Shown here: positions 1 to 5,724 of the stretch, piece by piece
Layout of the letters: every line of letters starts with the position of its first letter
Numbering within the stretch: position 1 is the first letter of the stretch
DNA from: an uncultured bacterium
GTDB lineage: Bacteria; Actinomycetota; Coriobacteriia; Coriobacteriales; Coriobacteriaceae
Assembly (NCBI GenBank): GCA_905215195.1
Contig: CAJMPF010000118.1
Span: 1-5,802, forward strand
DNA length: 5,802 nt
Direction of reading: 5' to 3'
Translations under genes and position numbers: made by a program
Notes under the pieces: generated by a model
Told to the model about the DNA's origin: nothing
Database searches by the model: none
The model's input: the letters and a program-made list of their open reading frames with translations, nothing else

Positions 1-516
1 TGCCTTCTCGGCAACAAACGCCGCTGCCGAGGTATCGAGCTGCACCGTTGCGTGCGTGTGGGTGGGCGCGGCGACCTCGCCGGCATGCATCACGATGATG
101 CCGCAGGTGCTCGTCTTAACAAACTCGACCATCTTGGGATCGGTGAAGCCGGTCACGTCGTTGACGATCGAGGCGCCGCAGCGCACGGCCGCCTTGGCAA
201 CCGCCACATGACGCGTGTCGATCGAGACGATGGCGCCCTCCTTGGCCAGCGCGCGCACCACGGGCAGCACGCGGCGAGCCTCCTCGTCGGGGTTGACCGG
301 GGTAAAACCAGGGCGCGTGGACTCGCCGCCCACGTCGATGATGTCGGCGCCGGCGTCAAGCATCGCCAGGCCGTACTCGATGGCGGCATCCGGGTCGAAG
401 TGTTCCCCGCCATCGCTAAACGAATCGGGCGTCACGTTGAGGACGCCCATGATGCGCGGACGGTCAAAGCTGAGCTCATACTTTCCGCACCGCCATGTCT
501 TGCTGTCGTTCGCCAT
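1..516 (-). CDS. folP: Dihydropteroate synthase, N-terminal 172 residues (3' end outside window)
   Basis: Condenses 4-aminobenzoate with 6-hydroxymethyl-7,8-dihydropterin diphosphate to give dihydropteroate, a cytoplasmic step of folate synthesis and the sulfonamide target. The visible part has the family's TIM-barrel motifs: MGVLNVTPDSFSDGG at residues 23-37 (pterin/diphosphate loop 1), DVGGESTRPG at 61-70 (loop 2), SIDT at 98-101 and the NDV strand at 119-121 with the pterin-binding Asp and Asn. The MH pair at 143-144 is also in place, although the residues after it (AGE) differ from the better known MHM form. No stop occurs before the left edge; family members are about 270-280 residues, so roughly 100 are missing, including the later Lys and Arg-His substrate residues. 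Two in-frame ATGs exist (522 and 516). AGGAGG at 523-528 abuts the first and sits 6 nt before the second, so 516 is chosen. It lies 95 bp downstream of cobB on the same strand. Confidence 0.95.
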   Translation of the reverse strand, partial: MANDSKTWRCGKYELSFDRPRIMGVLNVTPDSFSDGGEHFDPDAAIEYGLAMLDAGADIIDVGGESTRPGFTPVNPDEEARRVLPVVRALAKEGAIVSIDTRHVAVAKAAVRCGASIVNDVTGFTDPKMVEFVKTSTCGIIVMHAGEVAAPTHTHATVQLDTSAAAFVAEKA

Positions 517-540
517 GAACATCCTCCTAAAATGCCCACA

Positions 541-564
541 CCGCCGAGCTTGGGGAGCTGGCGG
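541..564 (-). promoter_or_regulatory. Stem-loop in the folP leader
   Basis: In the 95-bp cobB-folP gap, CCGCC-(G)-AGCT at 541-550 pairs with AGCTGGCGG at 556-564: 9 bp with one bulged G and a TGGGG loop (plus-strand reading). It ends 12 nt before the folP Shine-Dalgarno box on the minus strand, and a short TTTT run follows about 7 nt after the stem. It could be a weak terminator/attenuator between cobB and folP, or chance in GC-rich DNA. The spacing before the T run and the shortness of that run argue against a strong intrinsic terminator. Confidence 0.35.
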
Positions 565-591
565 CGGGGTCGCTTTGCACTCAGTCTTTCT

Positions 592-622
592 ATTGTATCC
601 GCGCACACGGGCTAGAACGCAA
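592..622 (-). promoter_or_regulatory. Possible sigma-70-type promoter for folP
   Basis: On the minus strand TACAAT (597-592) is a good -10 hexamer, 70-75 nt upstream of the folP start. The nearest -35 candidate, TTGCGT (622-617), is weak and lies 19 bp away, overlapping the end of cobB. The local AT-rich stretch stands out from its surroundings. If real, folP can be transcribed independently of cobB. Inference from hexamer match only. Confidence 0.3.
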
Positions 623-1364
623 ACGCGGCAGCGATGTCGCAAGAAATCAGCAGGTCGGCATTTGCATCCTGATCGGTGGGAGCAAGATTGCAAATGGCCA
701 GCGTATCGCCGGTAAAGTAACGCGTAAGGCCCGCCGCCGGATACACCACGAGCGAGGTCCCGCCCACAATGAGGGCATCGCCCGCGGCGATGGCGGCAAC
801 GGCGCCGGTCAGCACATGCTCATCGAGCGGTTCCTCGTAGAGCACCACATCGGGCTTAATGCGCCCGCCGCACGCGGGGCACACGGGCACGCCCGCGGCG
901 TCCTCGTGCTCGCGCGAGCAAATCCACTCGGCGCTATAGACCGCGCCGCACGACTGGCAAATGTTGCGATGGACCGATCCGTGCAGCTCGAACACGCGCT
1001 GTGAGCCGGCCATCTGATGCAGGCCGTCAATGTTTTGCGTCACCACGGCATTTAGCTTGCCGGCGCGCTCCAGCTCGGCCAGCTTGGTGTGGCAGCGGTT
1101 GGGCTTGGCGCCAAGCGCGATCATCTTGGTGCGGTAGAAGTCGAAGAACTCGGCCGGGTGCACCTCGTAAAAGCTATGCGAGAGCATGGTCTCGGGCGGG
1201 TAGACAAACTGTTGGTGATATAGGCCGTCCACGCTGCGGAAATCGGGGATGCCACTCGCCGTGGAAACGCCCGCGCCGCCAAAGAAGACCACGCGCTTGT
1301 GGGTGCCGAACAGCTCCGCCAGCGCGGCGGAGGCCTGTTTGGAGTCCGTTATCGCCTGCGTCAT
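612..1364 (-). CDS. cobB: Sirtuin-family NAD-dependent protein deacylase (Sir2/CobB)
   Basis: Removes acyl groups from lysines of cytoplasmic proteins using NAD+, releasing nicotinamide and O-acyl-ADP-ribose. The complete 250-residue protein has all sirtuin landmarks: the NAD-binding GAGVSTASGIPDFRS at 30-44, TQNIDGLH at 109-116, catalytic His128 in ELHGS, a zinc ribbon with two CxxC pairs (Cys136/139 and Cys162/165), the GGTSLVVYPAAGL nucleotide loop at 201-213 and the late ICNL strand at 224-227. The overall pattern resembles bacterial class U/Thermotoga-type sirtuins. I do not see a clear Tyr-x-x-Arg pair like that of class III desuccinylases, so deacetylase is the likelier activity, but specificity cannot be settled. 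The start at 1364 is chosen because GGAGG lies 6 nt upstream; an in-frame ATG at 1415 would add 17 unlikely residues and has no such site. Upstream of folP on the same strand and divergent from xth. Confidence 0.95.
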   Translation of the reverse strand: MTQAITDSKQASAALAELFGTHKRVVFFGGAGVSTASGIPDFRSVDGLYHQQFVYPPETMLSHSFYEVHPAEFFDFYRTKMIALGAKPNRCHTKLAELERAGKLNAVVTQNIDGLHQMAGSQRVFELHGSVHRNICQSCGAVYSAEWICSREHEDAAGVPVCPACGGRIKPDVVLYEEPLDEHVLTGAVAAIAAGDALIVGGTSLVVYPAAGLTRYFTGDTLAICNLAPTDQDANADLLISCDIAAAFAF

Positions 1365-1500
1365 ATGAGTCCTCCGTCCTTGTTGGTCGGGCAGCGTCGG
1401 GCGATGTCCCAGCATGCGGCCTTTGGGTCAGCACGCGCGGTGCCCACCACCGCCCCTGTTGCGCTAATCTTAAGCCTGCCAACCCCGTCGAAAGGACACC
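1365..1500. other. Divergent spacer between cobB and xth
   Basis: This 136-bp region must hold the start signals of both flanking genes. It carries GGAGG for cobB (minus strand, 6 nt before ATG) and AAAGGA at 1491-1496 for xth (4 nt before ATG). The only AT-rich patch, around 1465-1473, contains TAATCT on the plus strand and TAAGAT on the minus strand, each a partial -10 match. Neither has a convincing -35 at standard spacing. No operator-like palindrome or small gene is evident. Confidence 0.5.
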
Positions 1501-2319
1501 ATGCCTCAGACTTACACTTTCGCCTCGTGGAACGTCAACGGCCTGCGCGCCGTGCTCAAAAAGGACCCGAGCTTTATCCAGATCGCGCAAGAACTCGACG
1601 TCGATATCCTGGCGTTGCAAGAGACCAAGTTGCAAGAAGGCCAGGTTGATATTGACCTGCCCGGCTATCGCCAAACCTGGAGCTACGCCGAGCGTAAAGG
1701 CTATTCGGGCACTGCGGTCTTTAGCCGCCAGGAACCGCTGCGCGTGCTGCACGCCGACGCGCTGTTACCCTACGCCGGCGAGGGCGAGGCGGCCGAGCTC
1801 GTGGCGCAGGCCACGACCGAGGGCCGCGTCTGTGCGCTCGAGTTCGACAAGTTTTGGTTCGTGGACGTCTATACGCCCAACGCCCAAAATGAGCTCGCGC
1901 GCATCGATGTACGCATGGCCTGGGACGATGCCTATCGTGGCTTTTTGAGCGCGCTTGAGCGCGAGACCGGCAAGCCCGTGGTGACCTGTGGCGACTTTAA
2001 CGTGGCGCACGAGGAGATCGACCTTAAGAACCCCAAGTCCAACCGCGGCAACGCCGGCTTTTCGGACGAGGAACGCGGCAAGTTTACCGAGCTGCTCAAC
2101 GCCGGCTTCACCGATACCTGGCGCGCGGCAAACCCCGACATCGAGGGCGTCTACAGCTGGTGGAGCTACCGCTTTAATGCCCGCAAGAACAACGCCGGCT
2201 GGCGCATCGACTACTTCCTGGTAAGCGACGCAATCGCCGACAACGTACGCGACACCGGCATCCGCGGCGACATCTTTGGCAGCGACCACTGCCCCGTCAC
2301 CCTCACGCTAGAGCTCTAG
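1501..2319 (+). CDS. xth: Exodeoxyribonuclease III / AP endonuclease (ExoA type)
   Basis: Cleaves DNA 5' to abasic sites and has 3'-5' exonuclease/3'-phosphatase activity in base-excision repair. The 272-residue protein matches the exonuclease III family throughout: SWNVNGLRA at 9-17 with the metal-linked Asn11, LQETK at 39-43 with the metal ligand Glu41, VYTPN at 123-127 with the active-site Tyr124, GDFNVAH at 164-170 with Asp165/Asn167, DLKNPKSNRGNAGF at 174-187 (typical of the Gram-positive ExoA branch), WRIDYFLVS at 234-242 and the terminal GSDHCPV at 260-266 with the Asp262-His263 pair. Residues about 86-106 (acidic and Ala/Glu-rich, before GRV) look longer by roughly a dozen residues than in the Firmicute proteins I know. 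AAAGGA lies 4 nt upstream of the ATG. Monocistronic here; divergent from cobB and convergent with the ECF operon. Confidence 0.95.
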   Translation: MPQTYTFASWNVNGLRAVLKKDPSFIQIAQELDVDILALQETKLQEGQVDIDLPGYRQTWSYAERKGYSGTAVFSRQEPLRVLHADALLPYAGEGEAAELVAQATTEGRVCALEFDKFWFVDVYTPNAQNELARIDVRMAWDDAYRGFLSALERETGKPVVTCGDFNVAHEEIDLKNPKSNRGNAGFSDEERGKFTELLNAGFTDTWRAANPDIEGVYSWWSYRFNARKNNAGWRIDYFLVSDAIADNVRDTGIRGDIFGSDHCPVTLTLEL

Positions 2320-2335
2320 CCCCAAGTAATTCCTC

Positions 2336-2378
2336 TAGGGGACAGAGGAAAACAGATCATGTGACCCCTCTCCCCCTA
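2336..2378. repeat. Intergenic imperfect palindrome (first of two)
   Basis: TAGGGG at 2336-2341 pairs with CCCCTA at 2373-2378, and AGAGG at 2344-2348 pairs with CCTCT at 2367-2371, giving 11 bp with a small AC/C internal loop and an 18-nt apical loop. A mutually exclusive hairpin exists: TTCCTCT 2330-2336 with AGAGGAA 2344-2350 (7 perfect bp, 7-nt loop). It begins within 20 nt of the xth stop. No T run follows on either strand, so a classical intrinsic terminator is not supported. It could be a factor-dependent 3' end structure or a degenerate dispersed repeat. Confidence 0.45.
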
Positions 2379-2382
2379 TAAG

Positions 2383-2445
2383 TTGCGGTGGAATAGTTCC
2401 TGTTTGGGCAGCAAATAGCCAAAAACGAGAACTATTCCACCGCAA
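2383..2445. repeat. Intergenic palindrome with perfect 17-bp stem (second of two)
   Basis: TTGCGGTGGAATAGTTC at 2383-2399 is perfectly complementary to GAACTATTCCACCGCAA at 2429-2445. The 29-nt loop itself contains TTTGG(G)C opposite GCCAAA, so the stem can continue imperfectly. The element lies between the convergent ends of xth (stop 2319) and the S-component gene (stop 2470), the expected place for a bidirectional terminator, but neither strand has a T tract after the stem. A perfect 17-bp arm is far longer than expected by chance. A dispersed palindromic repeat (REP- or MITE-like) that may also block read-through is the best guess. Confidence 0.6.
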
Positions 2446-2469
2446 GTTCGTGAGGAAACGCGAAATGCC

Positions 2470-3183
2470 TTACAGCCCGTATTTCACGACGACACGGTTA
2501 ATGCGACGGCACCAAGGCTTGTACAAGGCGGCCAAGAACACGCAGGTCGCGAGGCCGTGTGTGATATCGAACGGCACTGCCGTGGCAAGACGCGCCACGG
2601 CACCCGCCCACGTGAGCGGCTGTACAAATCCAATGATGTCATACGCGTTAATCACGACGCCATAGAGCAAGCCCGACGCAAAGCCGTACGCCAGCAGCGC
2701 TGGCATGCGCACGGTGCCGTCGGCGCGGTCGAACGCACCCGCATACGCCAGCGCACCGCCAACGTATCCCACGAGCCCCCAGGCATACATCTGCCATGGC
2801 GTCCACATGCCCTGTCCAAAAAAGAAATTGCTGGTCAGCGCCGCCAGCGCGCCAACCATAAAACCATTGCGGCGACCAAGCGTCGCCCCCGCGATAATGG
2901 CGATGGCGCTCACCGGTTTAAAGTCGGGAATGGGCCCGAACAGGATGCGCCCCGCCGCCGCCCGCGCCGCCAGCACCAGCGTGGGCATAATCTGGCGCAA
3001 ACCCGGACGAGATGCCTCATAACCCGCAAAGAACAGCGCGAGCACCAGCGCCACCACAGCCAGCATGGCCAACGCTGCCTGCTCAACACCCGACAGCAAC
3101 GCCACTGTCATCACCGCCGGCACCGCCAACAACAGCGGGATCTCCAGTTTTGCGAGTAAACGCGAGAAACGACAGTCCGTCAT
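2470..3183 (-). CDS. ECF transporter S component, substrate unknown
   Basis: Membrane-embedded substrate-binding subunit of an energy-coupling-factor importer. The 237-residue protein is almost entirely hydrophobic, with about six to seven membrane segments (roughly 15-31, 36-54, 65-82, 91-122, 130-150, 161-184, 196-221). The most distinctive stretch is GRILFGPIPDFKPVSAIAII (78-97) followed by SNFFFGQGMWTPWQM at 118-132, a pattern I associate with the S-component superfamily found beside fused ECF ATPases; related families carry vitamins or cobamide precursors. No residue pattern I can read fixes the ligand, so no gene symbol is given. The start at 3183 is chosen because it follows the ATPase stop by 4 nt, which implies translational coupling; its own Shine-Dalgarno (an AGGG-like run within the end of the ATPase gene) is weak. 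An upstream in-frame start at 3258 would overlap the ATPase by 71 nt. Last gene of the operon. Confidence 0.85.
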   Translation of the reverse strand: MTDCRFSRLLAKLEIPLLLAVPAVMTVALLSGVEQAALAMLAVVALVLALFFAGYEASRPGLRQIMPTLVLAARAAAGRILFGPIPDFKPVSAIAIIAGATLGRRNGFMVGALAALTSNFFFGQGMWTPWQMYAWGLVGYVGGALAYAGAFDRADGTVRMPALLAYGFASGLLYGVVINAYDIIGFVQPLTWAGAVARLATAVPFDITHGLATCVFLAALYKPWCRRINRVVVKYGL

Positions 3184-3187
3184 CCCA

Positions 3188-4831
3188 TCACGCCCTATAG
3201 AACACGTTGTCGGCAAAGAAGTCGGCCGGGGGCTCCATGCAGGCAATCTCGCCGTCAAACATCATGGCGACGTCGTCGGCTACCTGCTCGGCAAAGTCCA
3301 AATCGTGCGTAGCCATGATGACGGTGCCGCCAGCCTTCGCATGGTCACGCAGGGCGCGGGCGATGATGCGGCGGCTGAACAGGTCTAGACCCTTGGTGGG
3401 CTCATCGAGCAATAGCAGTTCGGGGCCGATTAGCAGCAGTTTTGCCAATGCAAGCAGTTGACGCTGCCCGCCCGAAAGATCGTACGGATGGCGTCCATCC
3501 AGACCCGACAACCCCAAGCTCGCCGCACGCTCCCGCGCCAAGTTCTCGTCATATCCGCAGGTCGAGGCCCATTCCATCAGCTCATCGCGAACCGTCTCGG
3601 CAACCAGCAATGCTTTGGGATTCTGAGGCAGCAGCGCCGCCGAGGCCGCTCCGCGCACCATGCGGCCGCGCTGCAGCTTGGCGGTCTTCGCCAGCACCGA
3701 GAGCATCGTCGACTTGCCGCAGCCGTTACCGCCAACAACCGCATGCACCGCACCGGCCGAAAACGACGCATCGAGCCCACGCAACACCCAGCCGGACGCT
3801 CGATCGTAGCGAAACCAACCTTCCAACAGGGTGGTAGCCGACCCAGCGTGCATTTTTTGGAGTATTCTGCTTCCATCCGTGCGCGAGAAGGCTTCCAAGC
3901 CGTTCTCGAGCGACGTTTGCGCCACAAATTCGGACGATTTGTCCAATTCTGAACTTTTTTTCGCGCTCGATACGTCCCCGGGCGGCTCCAGAGAGCCCAA
4001 ATTGTCCTCACGCCTGCTGAATACTCCGTTTTTTGCACATCGGATGGCACCCCACCCCAACGTGTCATCGGAAAACAGCGATTCTCGGCGTCCCAAAGAA
4101 GCCATATCCGCCACTTCGCGCACGCGACCGCCCTCAATCCGGTACGCACGCGTCGCATACTCGAGCATCGGCCGCGGTTGATGCGTAGCCACAACAACCG
4201 TGCAGCCCAGCTCACGGTTCACGCGAAACAGCGCGTGCAGAAAATTCTTCTCGGCAACGGGATCGAGCTGAGACGTGGGCTCGTCGAGCAGCAGCACGTG
4301 CGGGCGCAGCGCCAGAACGGCCGCCAACGACAGCAGCTGCTTGCGGCCACCCGAAAGCGTATCGGTATCACGATGAAGCCAGTCCTCCAGACCAAAGAAA
4401 TAGCTGGTCTCGGCAACACGGCGGCGCATCTCGTCGCGCGACACACCCAGATTCTCTAGGCCAAACGCCATCTCGTGCCACACGGTCTCGCACACAATCT
4501 GGTTCTCGGGATCCTGGAACACGTAGCCCACGCGCTCCGCAGACGCGCGCACGTCCATGTCGGCAACGTTCTCGCCCAGCACGCGCGCATCACCAGTGCG
4601 CTCGCCCGCTGGAGCGATCTCGGGCTTGAGCAGCGACAGCAGCGTCGACTTGCCCGAACCGGTACCGCCAACAAGCAGTGCAAACGCACCTTGGGAAACA
4701 CGCCAATCAAGCCCCTCGAGCACCGGTGCCTTGACCCCGGGATAGGCAAAACTAAGGCCTCGCACCTCAATCGCCGGCGCGGCCGAGCCATATGCCACAC
4801 CCGCCGCCGAGCTCCTATCAAACCGAGCCAT
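3188..4831 (-). CDS. ecfA: ECF transporter ATPase, two fused nucleotide-binding domains
   Basis: Cytoplasmic motor of the ECF importer, a head-to-tail EcfA-EcfA' fusion of 547 residues. Domain 1: Walker A GGTGSGKST 55-63, Q-loop Gln106 in FQDPENQ, signature LSGGRKQ 159-165, Walker B LLLDEP 180-185 with catalytic Glu184, D-loop SQLD, switch His217. Domain 2: Walker A GGNGCGKST 367-375, Q-loop Gln403, signature LSGGQRQ 452-458, Walker B LLLLDEP 472-478 with Glu477, D-loop KGLD, switch His509. Both ATP sites therefore look intact. The start overlaps the T-component stop by one base (TGATG), with AAGAGG 8 nt upstream. The linker between the domains is abnormal: residues 265-328 are polar, Ser/Lys/Glu-rich and correspond to a palindromic DNA segment described separately. 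Removing it would leave an interdomain linker of about 30 residues. Codon use and GC content dip in that segment only. Confidence 0.95.
   Translation of the reverse strand: MARFDRSSAAGVAYGSAAPAIEVRGLSFAYPGVKAPVLEGLDWRVSQGAFALLVGGTGSGKSTLLSLLKPEIAPAGERTGDARVLGENVADMDVRASAERVGYVFQDPENQIVCETVWHEMAFGLENLGVSRDEMRRRVAETSYFFGLEDWLHRDTDTLSGGRKQLLSLAAVLALRPHVLLLDEPTSQLDPVAEKNFLHALFRVNRELGCTVVVATHQPRPMLEYATRAYRIEGGRVREVADMASLGRRESLFSDDTLGWGAIRCAKNGVFSRREDNLGSLEPPGDVSSAKKSSELDKSSEFVAQTSLENGLEAFSRTDGSRILQKMHAGSATTLLEGWFRYDRASGWVLRGLDASFSAGAVHAVVGGNGCGKSTMLSVLAKTAKLQRGRMVRGAASAALLPQNPKALLVAETVRDELMEWASTCGYDENLARERAASLGLSGLDGRHPYDLSGGQRQLLALAKLLLIGPELLLLDEPTKGLDLFSRRIIARALRDHAKAGGTVIMATHDLDFAEQVADDVAMMFDGEIACMEPPADFFADNVFYRA
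3848..4038. repeat. Putative palindromic insertion element inside the ATPase linker
   Basis: This 191-bp segment is bounded by inverted repeats: GTGCA (3848-3852) with TGCAC (4034-4038), then a 6x6 T-rich internal loop, then GGAGTATTC (3859-3867) with GAATACTCC (4019-4027), a T-T mismatch and GC/GC; CGTG 3878-3881 and CACG 4009-4012 can add to the stem. Inside lie three further hairpins: CGAGAAGGCTT (3884-3894) with AAGCC-(g)-TTCTCG (3897-3908); TCGAGCG (3906-3912) with CGCTCGA (3964-3970), enclosing ACAAAT/ATTTGT (3924-3942); and GGCTC/GAGCC (3984-3997). By hand count it is about 52% G+C against about 60% in the adjoining 60-bp blocks. It matches residues 265-328 of the ATPase and keeps that frame open. 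The element status, mobility and copy number are inference; no target-site duplication is obvious. Confidence 0.55.
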
Positions 4832-5724
4832 CAGCCAAACCTCTTCTCATCAATCGCGTGCAACGCGCAAGGCAACACCATCCAGGCGGCGTACACGACA
4901 TAGCCTGGCCACGGCGCCGGCACCGAGAGCTGCGGGTAAAACGAATACTGCGTCGTCGCGGCCCACGCCACCGCCACCGCGGCGGCGCCAAACACCGCAA
5001 GTCCAACCAGCGCGGCAGCGTCGCCGCGCCCCAGTCGATACCGCGCATATGTCGTACGACGCGTCGCGGCACCCCACCCGCGCGAGCGCATCGCGTCCGC
5101 GCGCTCCAGCGAATCTTCCATGCCCCAGCCCATCAACACGCTCGACGCCCGCAGGCGCGAGCGCACGGGGTCGGCCGGCGCACGCCCCGGTACATCAATC
5201 GCGTCCTGCACCGCCAGCACCGTGCGGCCGCGGCGCAAAAACTGCGGGATAAGCCTCATGCACATCGAGATCATGAGCGCAATCACCGGCGCGGCATTAC
5301 CCAGCAGCGCGAGCACCTTGTCGTATTCGAGCATCGACGCCGCGGCCTCAAACCACAGCACGCTCGCCACAAACAGCCCGCCCATGCACAGGCCATATAC
5401 CATGCTCTCCAGATACACCGCGCGCATGCCAATACGGAACAGCTCCGTCGAACCCGAAGCGCTAAACAGTGGATTGACCAGCGCGATAATCAAAATCACC
5501 GGCAGCTGCCAGCGAAGTGCGCCCAGCGTGCGGGCAGCCCCACGCGTCACAAATCCATACGCCAGCCCGCCCGCAAGCGACAGCGCAATCAGCACCGGCT
5601 GCATCGAGAACATGGTGAGCCCCAGCGTCAGCACTATATAGAGTGCCGGCACAGCCGGATGCGACATCGAGAACGCCGCGACGGGCTCGCCGCCAAACTC
5701 CTCTTGTATGTTGTCCACGGGCAC
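4831..5724 (-). CDS. ecfT: ECF transporter T component (transmembrane coupling protein)
   Basis: Integral membrane scaffold that links the ATPase to the S component. The 297-residue product begins its membrane part near residue 20 (SHPAVPALY) and shows hydrophobic segments at about 25-58 (two), 74-90, 108-125, 140-158, 236-256 and 275-291. The hallmark cytoplasmic coupling region is present: SMCMRLIPQFLRRGRTV at 153-169 and the C-terminal Arg-Gly motif AMRSRGWG at 211-218, the type that docks into the ATPase grooves. The start is uncertain. GTG at 5724 has GAGGGG 6 nt upstream and gives an N-terminus reading VPVDNIQEEF; GTG at 5718 is also possible, ATG at 5667 (before SHPAV) has no ribosome site, and the frame is open up to a TAG at 5800-5802. 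The first gene of the operon visible here; its stop overlaps the ATPase start by one base. Substrate not deducible. Confidence 0.88.
   Translation of the reverse strand: MPVDNIQEEFGGEPVAAFSMSHPAVPALYIVLTLGLTMFSMQPVLIALSLAGGLAYGFVTRGAARTLGALRWQLPVILIIALVNPLFSASGSTELFRIGMRAVYLESMVYGLCMGGLFVASVLWFEAAASMLEYDKVLALLGNAAPVIALMISMCMRLIPQFLRRGRTVLAVQDAIDVPGRAPADPVRSRLRASSVLMGWGMEDSLERADAMRSRGWGAATRRTTYARYRLGRGDAAALVGLAVFGAAAVAVAWAATTQYSFYPQLSVPAPWPGYVVYAAWMVLPCALHAIDEKRFG

Noticed and set aside
1365..1415. Longer cobB start at 1415
   Set aside because: It would add 17 non-family residues and would make the good GGAGG site at 1371-1375 internal; ATG 1364 is properly spaced from it.
1001..1948. Long plus-strand open frame overlapping cobB and xth
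   Set aside because: Arg/Ala/Pro-rich composition typical of an antisense or off-frame reading in GC-rich DNA; it conflicts with two well-supported genes.
2383..2445. Classical Rho-independent terminator
   Set aside because: The stem is long but no run of T follows it on either strand (GTTCGTGAGG on plus, CTTATAGGGG on minus).
2450..2665. Small plus-strand open frame after the palindromes
   Set aside because: It lies almost entirely antisense to the S-component gene, has no family resemblance and low-complexity Ala/Thr/Arg content.
3183..3258. Extended N-terminus for the S component starting at 3258
   Set aside because: It would overlap the ATPase gene by 71 nt and adds a Pro/Arg/Ser-rich non-membrane leader; ATG 3183 fits coupled translation.
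3458..3952. Plus-strand open frames opposite the ATPase gene
   Set aside because: No recognisable domain and no ribosome-binding site; they arise from the complementary strand of a strongly supported gene.
3848..4038. A tRNA or tmRNA-like gene suggested by the cloverleaf pattern
   Set aside because: Far too long for a tRNA, with no 7-bp acceptor stem, no GTTCRA T-loop motif, no plausible anticodon arm and no CCA end.
3848..4038. ATPase gene broken by the insertion (pseudogene)
   Set aside because: The reading frame runs from 4831 to 3188 without a stop, and both nucleotide-binding domains keep their Walker A, Q-loop, signature, Walker B and His motifs.
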